Of a stretch of 64,000 nt of DNA, positions 52,871 to 61,681 are shown piece after piece. Every line of letters starts with the position of its first letter. The stretch's first letter is position 1. Source of the stretch: DAISKN01 sp963716925. GTDB taxonomy: Bacteria > Acidobacteriota > Vicinamibacteria > Marinacidobacterales > SMYC01. Location of the stretch: the NCBI GenBank assembly GCA_963716925.1, contig CAVQUX010000014.1:372001-436000 (forward strand). The letters run 5' to 3'. Both the position numbers and the translations under genes were made by a program. The notes beneath the pieces are model-generated. The model was not told the origin of the DNA and did not search any database. It saw only the letters and a list, made by a program, of their open reading frames with translations.

Positions 52871-53916
52871 CGGAGCGGCTCGGTGAGCGCGTCGATCACC
52901 GCGTCCCAACCGATTCCCGTGACCCGGGGACGGCCCGAAGCGCCCATCTCCCGCGCCCGCCCGCGATCGGCGAACAGGCGATTCACCGCCTCCGCCAGAG
53001 CCTGCGGCTCGGGGTCGACCACGTAGCCGGAGACACCGTCCTCGACGAACTCCAGCGTTCCTCCCGAGTCCTTGCAGGTGACTACCGGCTTTCCCGAGAG
53101 GAACGCCTCGACGGTGACGTAGCCATAGTCCTCGTCGACGGGAGCATAGAGAACGGCGAACGCCCCGGCGTAGAGCGAGAGCAGCTCCTCTTCGGGAACG
53201 AACCCGGCGAAGCGGATCCTGTCCCCGAGCCCCAGGCGCTCGGCCTGGCGCTGCAGGTTCTCGAGCTGAGGGCCGCGGCCGGCGACGACGAGGCGCGCTC
53301 CCGGGTCGACGTACCGGAACGCTTCGACGAGCAAGTCGCACCTCTTGAGCGTCTCGAGCCGCCCGGCATAGAGCGCGTATCCTTCGAACTCGCCTTCCCG
53401 ATAGCGCCCGGCGAAATGCGGCGGCGGATACAGGGTCTCGGAGGCGATGCCGTTGAAGCGGGAGAGCCGCGCCGAGACGTTCTTCGAGATGGTGAAGATC
53501 CGCCGCGACTCTCGAAGGGTCTTCGCGTCCATCCGCAGGATGGTCTGTCGGATCTCCTGCTCCTCGGGATCGTCGGTGAAGCTGCAATAGGGAGTGCCGT
53601 AGAGGTCGTAGACCTCGCGGTGCTGGTGGAAGAGCCACGTCACCTTCAGCGGATGCCTCACGAGATAGGACGGGAACTTCGTCGGGATCACCATGTCGAT
53701 GGGAACGCCGTTCGATTCTGTGAGCTCGGCGAAGCGCCAGATCAAAGCCTGCTTCACGATGTCCTGGACGGGGTACCACTTGAAGGGGATGTTGACGACG
53801 TCCACCAGGAACCCCCGGGCTTTGAGAGCCGAGGCGAGCTCCGTCGTCAGGATCTCGGCGCCGCCGACGACGAACGGGGCCTGCACCGAGCAGACGCAGA
53901 TGCTGCGGCGAGGCAT
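52867..53916 (-). CDS. Glycosyltransferase family 4 protein
   Basis: 349 residues. FVVGGAEILTTELASALKARGF is the GT4 N-terminal acceptor loop; YALYAGRLETLKRCDLLVEAF, LVVAGRGPQLENL, FAGFVPEEELLSLYAGAFAVLYAPVDEDYGYVTVEAFLSGKPVVTCKDSGG is the GT-B C-terminal donor motif with the EAFLSG acid. Second of three co-directional genes for a polysaccharide or glycan. Confidence 0.87.
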   Translation of the reverse strand: MPRRSICVCSVQAPFVVGGAEILTTELASALKARGFLVDVVNIPFKWYPVQDIVKQALIWRFAELTESNGVPIDMVIPTKFPSYLVRHPLKVTWLFHQHREVYDLYGTPYCSFTDDPEEQEIRQTILRMDAKTLRESRRIFTISKNVSARLSRFNGIASETLYPPPHFAGRYREGEFEGYALYAGRLETLKRCDLLVEAFRYVDPGARLVVAGRGPQLENLQRQAERLGLGDRIRFAGFVPEEELLSLYAGAFAVLYAPVDEDYGYVTVEAFLSGKPVVTCKDSGGTLEFVEDGVSGYVVDPEPQALAEAVNRLFADRGRAREMGASGRPRVTGIGWDAVIDALTEPLR

Positions 53917-53923
53917 GGAGGGG

Positions 53924-54649
53924 CTACTTCGTTCCCCTGTCGAGAGAGTCGAGAGAGGCCAGCCGCTCGGCGATCCTCGAGAGCTCCTCGCGGGTCTCGC
54001 GCAGCGTTCCCTCGAGGTAGAGGTGGTTCTGTTCGGCGGCTTCGAAAACCAGCTCGATGCGCGCGACGAGATCGTGAACGTGGCGGATGAGCTCCTGCTG
54101 CAGGATGAGGTGCCTCTCGTCGATCTCCTCCATGCGCCGTCCGTGAAGGCCGAGAACGCGATCGTAGTGGCGGCTCATGCGGTCGAAGCGCTCGTCGACG
54201 TAGCGAACCAGATCGTTGTCGAATCGAACCTGCGCGGAGTTCATGCGGACCTGGCGCTCCACGACGGGTCCGAGTGCGAAGCGAACGAGGCGGCCGAGCG
54301 GGGAGCGGAGTGGACGGAGCAGCCTCGCGAGCGTTCCCGCCGGCTCCCGGCTTCCGGGGTCGGAGACGTCCCAGAGAGCGTTCAGCGCTTCCCGGTCGGG
54401 GGAGGCGAGGTCGCCTTCCGACTCCCGGGTCTCGAGGCGAGGAAGGGGTTTCGATGCCGGTGCTCCGACAGGATAGGGTGCAGGTCTCGCGATCTCGTCC
54501 GGATCGGTCCGCGCCTCCTCCCTCGACGAGCGAAGACCGGAGACCAGCTCCTCTTTGAGCTTGTTTTCACGCTCCTCGTGCGCCATCGGGCGCTCAGTGT
54601 CTAACGGCGCGGATGCTGGTGTCAAATCGACATTCTCCTGGGAGTTCAC
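53924..54649 (-). CDS. Predicted coiled-coil protein of unknown function
   Basis: 241 residues starting GTG behind GGTGGAGG. The N-terminal 100 residues are disordered (Pro/Ala/Glu rich). From about 115 on it is helical with heptads: LVRYVDERFDRMSRHYDRVL, MEEIDERHLILQQELIRHVHDL, NHLYLEGTLRETREELSRIAERL. No enzyme motif was seen. The gene precedes two glycosyltransferases with a 7-nt gap and may tether or regulate them. Confidence 0.6.
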   Translation of the reverse strand: MNSQENVDLTPASAPLDTERPMAHEERENKLKEELVSGLRSSREEARTDPDEIARPAPYPVGAPASKPLPRLETRESEGDLASPDREALNALWDVSDPGSREPAGTLARLLRPLRSPLGRLVRFALGPVVERQVRMNSAQVRFDNDLVRYVDERFDRMSRHYDRVLGLHGRRMEEIDERHLILQQELIRHVHDLVARIELVFEAAEQNHLYLEGTLRETREELSRIAERLASLDSLDRGTK

Positions 54650-54689
54650 GGAACCTCCACCTTTCCAGTCCCGTATTTAGCTAAAGGTC

Positions 54690-54719
54690 TTTACAAAATC
54701 GGACTAAGATGGTTATAAT
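54690..54719 (+). promoter_or_regulatory. Sigma-70 type promoter ahead of the 42-codon ORF and sigma factor gene
   Basis: TTTACA (54690-54695) and TATAAT (54714-54719) with an 18-bp spacer, 5 of 6 and 6 of 6 matches to consensus. It is the best promoter in the window and lies in a notably AT-rich stretch. Confidence 0.6.
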
Positions 54720-54752
54720 TATCAACTTTATCAGAAGAGGCAAAAAGAGGAC

Positions 54753-54881
54753 ATGACTGTAAAGTTTTCATGCTCTTCGACCTTCGGTCGCACGATGCCT
54801 TCTCAGGTCAAGTCTTTATATTACAACACATTATCCATTAGGACCCCTCTGGCACGGAATGTGAAAACGGAAATGGGGTAA
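54753..54881 (+). CDS. Candidate small ORF (42 codons) in the sigma factor leader
   Basis: ATG behind AAAGAGGAC, an excellent ribosome-binding site 34 nt after a strong promoter, followed by 42 codons to TAA (starting MTVKFSCSSTFGRTM). Base composition is much poorer in G+C than the surrounding genes and it is not like them in codon use. No family recognised. It could be a leader peptide, a conserved small protein, or a chance ORF inside a regulatory RNA. It ends 25 nt before the sigma gene. Confidence 0.4.
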   Translation: MTVKFSCSSTFGRTMPSQVKSLYYNTLSIRTPLARNVKTEMG

Positions 54882-54906
54882 GAGGAAGAGCGAAAGGACA
54901 CCAACC

Positions 54907-55888
54907 ATGAGAGCAACCTTGCCTGACATCTCCGAGGACGAGCTGGATTCTGGCGGTCGTCGAGGCCGGGCCGCCTCGGCCCGAGCCCGAAGTCGAAGAT
55001 GCCACGACCGAGCTGGACGTTCTCGGCCAATATCTGAAGGAAACGCACCGCTACCCTCTGCTCAACCGCGAGCAGGAACAGAAAGTGTCTCGCGCCATGC
55101 GGCGCTCGGAGGCGGTGCTCAAAGAGAAGAAGGTGGGCACGACCCGGAAGTCCGCGCGGAAGGAGTTCGACGAGACTCGCGCGAAGATGATCGAGTCGAA
55201 CCTCAGGCTCGTGGTCTCCATCGCCAAGCGCTACAAGAACATGGGCATGGAGCTCAGCGACCTGGTCCAGGAGGGCAACATCGGCCTGATGCAGGCGGTG
55301 GAGCGCTTCGACCCCCGGAGAAACCTGAAGTTCTCGACCTACGCGACGTGGTGGATCCGCCAGGCGATCACCCGGGCGTTGTCGCAGAAGTCCAGGACCA
55401 TCAAGGTCCCGATCAACAAACTGGAGATGGTCCGTGTCGCGACCCGGGCGAAGAACAAGCTCCAGGAGCGGGAGGGGAAAGAGCCCTCGATGAAGGACAT
55501 CGCGAAGGCCGTGGGCGCGGCGGAGCACCAGGTGGAGACGGCGATGAAGTCGATCCCCCACCTCGAGTCGTTGGATGCCCTCGCGGTCGAGGACGGGAGC
55601 CCTCGGTGGGAGCTGCAGTCCGACGAGCGGTCTCAAACGCCCTGGCAGGTGGTTCTCGACCGCGACATGCGGGAGAAGGTTCGGGCGGCGCTCGAGCTCC
55701 TTCCGCCTCGCCAGCAGCTCATCGTGCGGATGCGTTTCGGGATCGGCTTCAACACCGAGTACAATCTCGAGGAGATCGGAAAGGTGCTGAACCTCACGCG
55801 TGAGCGGGTTCGGCAGCTCGAGGTCGAGGCGCTACGAAGGCTGCGGGCCGCGGGAAACCGCCGGGCCCTCCACGACTACATCCAGTAA
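54907..55888 (+). CDS. RpoD/SigA-family sigma factor with a frameshift near 54945
   Basis: From 55085 the frame encodes clear sigma-70 regions: SNLRLVVSIAKRYKNMGMELSDLVQEGNIGL (2.1-2.2), FSTYATWWIRQAITRAL (2.3-2.4), region 3, and LEEIGKVLNLTRERVRQLEVEALRRLR (4.2). Region 1.2 (DVLGQYLKETHRYPLLNREQEQKV) lies upstream in the same frame with no start codon. The only good start, ATG 54907 behind AAAGGA, is in another frame; deleting one of the two Gs at 54945-54946 joins MRATLPDISEDEL to ILAVVEAGPPRPEPEVEDA. About 326 residues, so primary or group 2 type. Confidence 0.85.
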
Positions 55889-55898
55889 TTCTTTCCGC

Positions 55899-55935
55899 GG
55901 CGTGGCGTCGAGACTCTCGATGCCACGCCGTTTTT
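55899..55935 (+). terminator. Rho-independent terminator after the sigma factor gene
   Basis: A 14-bp stem (GGCGTGGCGTCGAG with CTCGATGCCACGCC, one G-U pair), ACT loop, then GTTTTT. The clearest terminator in the window. Confidence 0.85.
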
Positions 55936-55941
55936 GTTTCC

Positions 55942-56580
55942 ATGGAACCCATCGTCGACCCGAACCTGGAGCGTTACGCCGAGGAACACTCGAGCGAGGT
56001 CCCGGACCTGCTGGAGCGTCTGGAGCGCGAGACCCTCGCGACGATGAAATCGCCTCAGATGCTCTCCGGAAGGACCGAGGGACAGCTTCTCCGTCTCCTG
56101 GTGAAAGTGACGTCGGCGAGGAGGGTCCTCGAGGTGGGGACGTTCACCGGCTACAGCGCCTTGATGATGGCTTCGGCCTTGCCCCCGGACGGAGAGCTCG
56201 TGACCCTCGAGCGGGACCCCCTGGCGGAGGCGGTCGCCCGCCGCTACTTCGCCGAGAGCGAGCACGGCGCCAGGATTCGCCTCCTCATGGGGTCCGCCCT
56301 CGACACGCTGGCGACTCTCTCCGGCGCTTTCGACTTCGCCTTCCTCGACGCCGACAAGGAGAACTATCCCCGGTACTACGAGCGGATTCTGGAGCTACTC
56401 CGCCCCGGAGGAATCCTCGCGGTCGATAACGTCCTCTGGAGCGGAAAGGTTCTCCATCCAACGGACGAAGAAACGAAGGCGATTCACGCGCTCAACGAAC
56501 GCGCCCATCGAGATCCGCGAGTGGAGCAGGTGCTGCTCACGGTGCGGGACGGGGTCCTGCTGGCGCGAAAAAGGGACTGA
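55942..56580 (+). CDS. Class I SAM-dependent O-methyltransferase (CCoAOMT-like)
   Basis: 212 residues. ARRVLEVGTFTGYSALMMA is the SAM-binding motif I, LVTLERDP the motif II Glu, DFAFLDADKENYPRYYERILELLRPGGILAVDNVLWSGKV carries the divalent-metal Asp residues of the catechol/CoA OMT family. Predicted cytoplasmic metal-dependent O-methyltransferase on a catechol-like substrate. Convergent with the NtrC-type gene. Confidence 0.88.
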   Translation: MEPIVDPNLERYAEEHSSEVPDLLERLERETLATMKSPQMLSGRTEGQLLRLLVKVTSARRVLEVGTFTGYSALMMASALPPDGELVTLERDPLAEAVARRYFAESEHGARIRLLMGSALDTLATLSGAFDFAFLDADKENYPRYYERILELLRPGGILAVDNVLWSGKVLHPTDEETKAIHALNERAHRDPRVEQVLLTVRDGVLLARKRD

Positions 56581-56583
56581 AGC

Positions 56584-57993
56584 TCAGCCGATTCCCGGAA
56601 CCGCGGGCTCTTCCTCTTCGTCGGCTTCCTGGCCGTCCCGGCTCTTTCTGGGATCGACGAGACCGTAGTCCTTGATCTTCTTGTCGAGAGTCGGGCGGGT
56701 GATTCCGAGGACGTCGCTCGTGCGGGACTTGTTCCATCGGGTCTGCTTCAGGACGTGGGAGATGTAGCGTCGCTCCATTTCCTTCAGCGAGGTCAGCTCG
56801 TCGCTGACCAGGCCGGCGCCGAACCCGTCGGAGTGGAGCAGCGGCAGGTGCTCCGCCAGCAGCACGTCGCCGTGGGCGAGGGTCACGGCCCGGGTGAGGC
56901 CGTTCTCGAGCTCGCGGACGTTCCCCTTCCAGTCGTAGGCCACGAGCATTTTCATGACGCTCTCGGGAACCTTGCGCACGTTGGTGTGGAGCTGCCGGTT
57001 CACCTTTTCGAGGAGGTAAGCGACGAGCTCGGGGATGTCCTCCCGCCGCTCCCGCAGAGGCGGAAGCTTGATCTCCACCACCTTGAGGCGATAGTAGAGG
57101 TCCTCGCGGAACTGGCCCCGGCGCACGAACTCCTCGAGGTTCCGATTGGTGGCTCCTACGATCCTCGCCTCGGTGCGCTGGATCCTTTCGCCTCCCACCC
57201 GCGAGAACTCCCGGTTCTCCACCACCCGAAGGAGCTTCGCCTGGATGTTGGGAGAGATGTCGCCGATCTCGTCGAGGAAGATCGTACCGCGCTGCGCGAT
57301 CTCGAACTTTCCCCGGGTGTCGCGCACCGCCCCGGTGAAGGCGCCGCGCACGTGCCCGAAGAGCTCGCTCTCGAGGACCCCCTCGGCGAGCGCGGTGCAG
57401 TTGACGGCGACGAACGGCTCCTCCCGGTTGATTGAGTTGTAATGGACGGCGCGGGCGACGAGCTCCTTCCCCGTGCCCGACTCGCCTCGGATGAGAACGG
57501 TGGTGGTGCTCCGCGACAGCATTCCGATGGTCTTGAACACCTCCCGCATCTGCGGCGTCCGACCCACGATGTTGTCGATGGACCACTCGTGCGACGCCTC
57601 GCTGACGAGATAGTCGAGCTTCTCGTCCATTTCCTGCATCCGCTGCGCCTTGCGGATGCTCAACAGGAGCTCGTCGTAGTCGATGGGCTTGCAGATGTAC
57701 TCGAACGCCCCGAGCTTCATCGCCGTGACCGTGGTCTTCATGTCGTCGAAGGCGGTAATCATGATGACGTAGGCGTTGGGGTCGATCTCGCGGATCTGCT
57801 TCAGCACCTCGATTCCATCGATGAGCGGAAGGTGAATGTCGAGGATGACCAGGTCGGGCTCGATCTTCTGGAACTGCTCGACCCCCTCCCGGCCGTCGGC
57901 GGCCAGTGTGACGTCGAAGCCTTCGCTCGTCAGATGGCTCTTGAACGTCTGCCGGATCAGCCGATTGTCGTCGATGACCAGGATGGACTTCAT
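56584..57993 (-). CDS. NtrC-type sigma-54 response regulator
   Basis: 469 residues. Receiver domain with DD at 8-9, phosphoacceptor Asp52 (VILDIHLP) and Lys102; AAA+ domain with Walker A GESGTGKE (170-177), sigma-54 loop GAFTGA (217-222) and Walker B IFLDEIGD; C-terminal Fis-type HTH (ERRYISHVLKQTRWNKSRTSDVLGITRPTLDKKI). Activates sigma-54 promoters after phosphorylation. The histidine kinase gene overlaps its start by 4 nt and is its cognate sensor. Confidence 0.95.
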   Translation of the reverse strand: MKSILVIDDNRLIRQTFKSHLTSEGFDVTLAADGREGVEQFQKIEPDLVILDIHLPLIDGIEVLKQIREIDPNAYVIMITAFDDMKTTVTAMKLGAFEYICKPIDYDELLLSIRKAQRMQEMDEKLDYLVSEASHEWSIDNIVGRTPQMREVFKTIGMLSRSTTTVLIRGESGTGKELVARAVHYNSINREEPFVAVNCTALAEGVLESELFGHVRGAFTGAVRDTRGKFEIAQRGTIFLDEIGDISPNIQAKLLRVVENREFSRVGGERIQRTEARIVGATNRNLEEFVRRGQFREDLYYRLKVVEIKLPPLRERREDIPELVAYLLEKVNRQLHTNVRKVPESVMKMLVAYDWKGNVRELENGLTRAVTLAHGDVLLAEHLPLLHSDGFGAGLVSDELTSLKEMERRYISHVLKQTRWNKSRTSDVLGITRPTLDKKIKDYGLVDPRKSRDGQEADEEEEPAVPGIG

Positions 57994-59495
57994 GGGGTCG
58001 AGGCTATCGCCTCCCGGGTCTCTCTCGAGGGCACCGCCCCCTCGTAGGGAAGGAGCACGGTGACTCTGGTCCCCCGTCCCACCTCGCTCGCCACCTCGAT
58101 CGCCCCGCGATGGAGCTCGACCACCTTGCGCGCGTTCGTCAGGCCGAGGCCGGTGCCGAGGCTCTTGGTGGTGAAGAACGCGTCGAAGATCGACTCCCGG
58201 TCCGTCTCTTCGATGCCGACGCCGTCGTCCTCGATCGAGATCTCGGCGACGCTCCCCTCGGGAGTGCTCCGAAGCCGGGTCTGGACGGCGATGGTTCCCC
58301 CGTGTCCCACGGCCTCGGTCGCGTTGAGGAGAATGTTGAGAAGCGCCTGCCGGAGCTGGTCGCCGTCGACGACGATGGGCGCGAGCTCCTCGAAGGAGGC
58401 CACGACGCGGATCTCCTTCTCTTCGATCGGCTCCTCGACGAACCGGAGCGCTTCCTCGAGAAGGCTCTCGAGCTGGAAGCTCGATTTCGCGAGCTTCGGC
58501 GCGCGGGCGTAGCTGAGGATGTCCTTCACCAGCTTCTCGACCTGCTGGATTCCGCTCTCGGCGATTCCCAGCTGCTCCAGCTCCGTGGGTCCCAGGGCCG
58601 GATGGTGAGCGATCTTCTGGATGTTCAGCTTCACCGCCGTCAGCGGATTGCGGATCTCGTGGGCCAGCGCCGTCGCCAGCCGTCCGATGGTCGCGAGCTT
58701 CTCCGCATCCATGAGCTTGCGCGAAGCCTCCTCCAGCTTCTGGCGATCGTCCAGGATCTCCGCGGTCATGCGGTTGAAATTGGACGCCAGCTCGCCGATC
58801 TCGTCCCCGGAGGCGACGTCGATGCGGTGGCTGAGATCGCCGCGGGCCACGCGAATGGTCCCCTCCACCAGGCTCTCGAGAGGCCGGCTGATCCGGTTTG
58901 CGAGGAACACGGAGCCCAGCGCGCCGAAAGTGAGCCCCAGAAAACCGAGGCTGATGAGCCCGATGCGTATCCTCCGGATTTCCGCGTTCACGTTCGAGAG
59001 CGAGAGCCCGAGCTTCACCGCGCCCCAGAGCTCGTCCTCCACGAATACCGGCGCCACCACTTCGAGCACTTCCAGCCTGCGGCCGTCGTTGGTGTCGAAC
59101 GTGAGCTCGCCCCGGATCACCTTCCCCCGCTCGAGCTTGCCCATCTCCGCGCCCATCTCGAAGAGCTCCGGAGGAAAGAGCTCCCGGGCTTCCTCGTTCG
59201 CCGCGAGAGTCCGAGCGTTGCGGTTGAAGATGATGGCGAATAGAACGTCCTCGTCCTCGGCGGCGTACTCCATGTTCTGCTGCAGCGCCACCAGGTCGTA
59301 GTACATCAGGCGGTTCTCGGAGAGCTGCGCCACCGCGCGGGCCACGGCGACTCCGTGCTCCGCCGCTCGCTTCTTGAGGACCGCTGTCTGCTCCTTCTCC
59401 ACGAAGAAGATGACGACGCTCATGAGAAGGGTGATGAGCGCGGTCGAGCTGAGAATGAAACGATCGCGCAGGCTCAGAGGAGAGAGGCGCCACAT
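57990..59495 (-). CDS. Membrane sensor histidine kinase
   Basis: 501 residues. Two membrane helices (RFILSSTALITLLMSVVIFF and IGLISLGFLGLTFGALGSVFLANRI) flank a periplasmic sensor of about 140 residues; HAMP follows (about 200-252). The HisKA box is ALAHEIRNPLTAVKLN (His279), then HATPase with NILLNATEAVGHGG, IEDDGVGIEE and TGLGLTNARKVVELHRG. Partner of the NtrC-type regulator. Confidence 0.93.
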   Translation of the reverse strand: MWRLSPLSLRDRFILSSTALITLLMSVVIFFVEKEQTAVLKKRAAEHGVAVARAVAQLSENRLMYYDLVALQQNMEYAAEDEDVLFAIIFNRNARTLAANEEARELFPPELFEMGAEMGKLERGKVIRGELTFDTNDGRRLEVLEVVAPVFVEDELWGAVKLGLSLSNVNAEIRRIRIGLISLGFLGLTFGALGSVFLANRISRPLESLVEGTIRVARGDLSHRIDVASGDEIGELASNFNRMTAEILDDRQKLEEASRKLMDAEKLATIGRLATALAHEIRNPLTAVKLNIQKIAHHPALGPTELEQLGIAESGIQQVEKLVKDILSYARAPKLAKSSFQLESLLEEALRFVEEPIEEKEIRVVASFEELAPIVVDGDQLRQALLNILLNATEAVGHGGTIAVQTRLRSTPEGSVAEISIEDDGVGIEETDRESIFDAFFTTKSLGTGLGLTNARKVVELHRGAIEVASEVGRGTRVTVLLPYEGAVPSRETREAIASTP

Positions 59496-59530
59496 ATTTA
59501 GTGCTCGGCGCGCTCTTCGCGCGCCTCGCT

Positions 59531-59690
59531 CCCCGCGCTCCTCGCGCGGGGAGGACGGGCCCTCCCGCCGTGCCGTTCGGAAGGAGGGCTGCCACTCGGC
59601 GGGCTCGCCCGCGCTTCGCGCGGGGAGGACGGGCCCTCCGGGCCCGTTGCCGTTCCGAAGAGAGGGCTTGCCACTCGGCGCCTGTGCTTC
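59531..59690. repeat. GC-rich palindromic repeat, two tandem units of about 74 bp
   Basis: GGGGAGGACGGGCCCTCC occurs at 59548 and 59622, each followed by related GTTGCCGTTC/TGCCGTTCGG and GGGCTTGCCACTCGGC stretches; the second has the full palindrome GGGCCC-TCC-GGGCCC. The first part matches 13387-13442 in reverse. The 288-bp gap between the histidine kinase and peptide-binding genes holds little else. Confidence 0.6.
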
Positions 59691-59783
59691 CTCCCGGCCG
59701 GGCTCCCGCCTCCGCCCTTCGGGCTCCGGCGCGGTTTCGCCGAAGCGCTTCGCGCGAAGGCGAACGCTCCGCGCGCACGTTCT

Positions 59784-61580
59784 TCACAGTTCGACCTCGG
59801 TGGAAGCGCCCTCCTCTTGAAACCAGATGTCCTTCATCTGGATGTAGGGCACGCCGAGAGGGGTCAGGTAGAAGCCGCGCACGTTCCCCCGCAGAAGGTA
59901 GCGAAGCCTTCCGTAATCGGTGGGAATGATGGGCGCATCCTCGAGGATGATCTCCTCGATCTTGTGATAGAGCTTGTTCCGCGTGGTGTAGCTGGTCTCG
60001 GACCAGACCTGGTCGAGGAGACGATCCACATCGGGATTCGAGTACCCGAATGTGTTCATGTAGCCCTTCGAGTGGAACAGCGGCCGGAGAAAGTTGTCGG
60101 GATCGGGGAAATCGGCGTACCAGGTGTTGTCGTCCAGGATGGCGCGGTGGCGGAAGACCGGATCGTCGGCCTTGAGGTACCGCTGGACTTCCACCAGCTT
60201 CACTTTCACTCCGACTCGGGCGAGACAGGCAACGAGACATCCGTCCCGCGCCTTCGACGCGGGCTCGCGCGGATAGATTCCGTCGCGCAGCACCGGAAGC
60301 TCGAGCGGCGGGAGCCCTTTTCCGCCCGGAAAGCCCGCCTCGGCCAGGAGCGCTTCCGCTTTCTCGAGATCGTGCTCGGAATGGGAGTCCTTGGGGATGA
60401 AGAACGGTATCCCAGGCGGCACGATTCCCGTCGCCGCCGGGGTTCCCGCGGTGATCCGATGACTGTCGAGGAAGCTCCTCTTGTCGAGAGCGAGGTTGAT
60501 GGCGCGACGGACCCGGGGGTCGTCGTACGGAGCGACGTGGTTGGGGAAGTACAGGTACCTGAGAGCGAGCAGCTGCGGGGCCTCGACCGCGACCCAATCG
60601 CCATAGCGCTCGACCTCGTTGGTCTCCAGGCAGTCGGCGACTTCGTGGAGCGGTCGCTCCGGGTCGACGGTGTCATTGGAGCGCCAGAGCGCGCGGAAGG
60701 TGACGGCGTCCAGGTGCGGCCGGCCGCCGAAGTACTCGAGGTTCGCTTCGAGCCGCAAGCCTTGCCGAACCCCGTCCTCGAGGGGGACGCTCGGGTCCTC
60801 CTCGGGCTCGATGAAACGCGAGAACTGGAAGGCTCCGGTTCCGATGGGCGCTTGGAAGAATTTCTCTCCCTGGGCGAGAACTTCCTGCTTCGGCAGGATC
60901 TTCGACGAGTACATGCTCAGGACCGAGAGCGCCGGCACGAAGGGGGTGACGAAGCGGATGCGGAACGTGTCCTCGTCGAGCGCTTCGAGTCCCTTGACGT
61001 GCGCGGCCTTGCCCTCGCGAAACTCCGCGGCGCCCTCGATGCGGCTGAAATAGTGATAGTTGTGCTCGTTCAGCCCCTTCGTCAAAAGGCGCTCGAAGCT
61101 GAACACGCAGTCCTCGGCGGTGACTTTGCGGCCGTTGTGAAAGCGCGCGTTCTCGCGGAGCTCGAAGGTGTAGGTCTTGCCGTCGGGAGAGATTTCCCAG
61201 AACTTGGCGAGGGCGGGAACCACCCGCAGGTGTCGATCGAAGCCGGTGAGCCCGTCGTAGATCTGCTGGACGAGCATGACCTCCATCTTATAGACCGCCT
61301 GCGCCGGATCGAGGGTGTGAAAACGATCGAGCAGAGGATAGCGGAAGACGCCGCCCTGAACCGGGCGGCCCGCAGGTTCGTCGTCCCCGGCGAGGTGCGC
61401 GCGGAGCGCGTCCTCTTTCACCAGCTTCGTCGCGAAGGCGGTAAGAAGGAATAGACCGAGGAGAGATCCGGGGATGAGCCAGACGCGCCTTCGCCTAGGG
61501 TGGCGGCGCTCGCCCGCGTCTTCCTCGACAGGCTGAAATGGCTCAGGCGGCGGAAGCCGAGGCTCGAAGGTTCCCGACAT
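59784..61580 (-). CDS. Membrane-anchored peptide ABC transporter substrate-binding protein (SBP_bac_5)
   Basis: 598 residues from ATG 61580. A cytoplasmic basic N-terminus is followed by one uncleaved membrane segment (WLIPGSLLGLFLLTAFATKLV) instead of a normal signal peptide. The binding protein has the SBP_bac_5 order: FRYPLLDRFHTLDPAQAVYKMEVMLVQQIYDGLTGFD, FELRENARFHNGRKVTAEDCVFSFERLL, RRAINLALDKRSFLD, FPDPDNFLRPLFHSKGYMNTFGYSNPDVDRLLDQV. No permease or ATPase gene is adjacent. Possibly a peptide sensor or an orphan binding protein. Confidence 0.85.
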   Translation of the reverse strand: MSGTFEPRLPPPEPFQPVEEDAGERRHPRRRRVWLIPGSLLGLFLLTAFATKLVKEDALRAHLAGDDEPAGRPVQGGVFRYPLLDRFHTLDPAQAVYKMEVMLVQQIYDGLTGFDRHLRVVPALAKFWEISPDGKTYTFELRENARFHNGRKVTAEDCVFSFERLLTKGLNEHNYHYFSRIEGAAEFREGKAAHVKGLEALDEDTFRIRFVTPFVPALSVLSMYSSKILPKQEVLAQGEKFFQAPIGTGAFQFSRFIEPEEDPSVPLEDGVRQGLRLEANLEYFGGRPHLDAVTFRALWRSNDTVDPERPLHEVADCLETNEVERYGDWVAVEAPQLLALRYLYFPNHVAPYDDPRVRRAINLALDKRSFLDSHRITAGTPAATGIVPPGIPFFIPKDSHSEHDLEKAEALLAEAGFPGGKGLPPLELPVLRDGIYPREPASKARDGCLVACLARVGVKVKLVEVQRYLKADDPVFRHRAILDDNTWYADFPDPDNFLRPLFHSKGYMNTFGYSNPDVDRLLDQVWSETSYTTRNKLYHKIEEIILEDAPIIPTDYGRLRYLLRGNVRGFYLTPLGVPYIQMKDIWFQEEGASTEVEL

Positions 61581-61681
61581 GTTGAACGTCCAACGCCGTG
61601 GTGAACGGCGCACGCTAATGCGAGCCGGACCCTGGCTCCCTGCCAGATTAGGTTAACCGCCTGGCGGACGCAAATAGCGCG

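Noticed and set aside
57994..60597. Long N-terminal extension of the NtrC-type regulator frame
   Set aside because: The real start is ATG 57993 (4-nt overlap with the kinase gene); the rest is antisense or off-frame to the kinase and binding protein genes.
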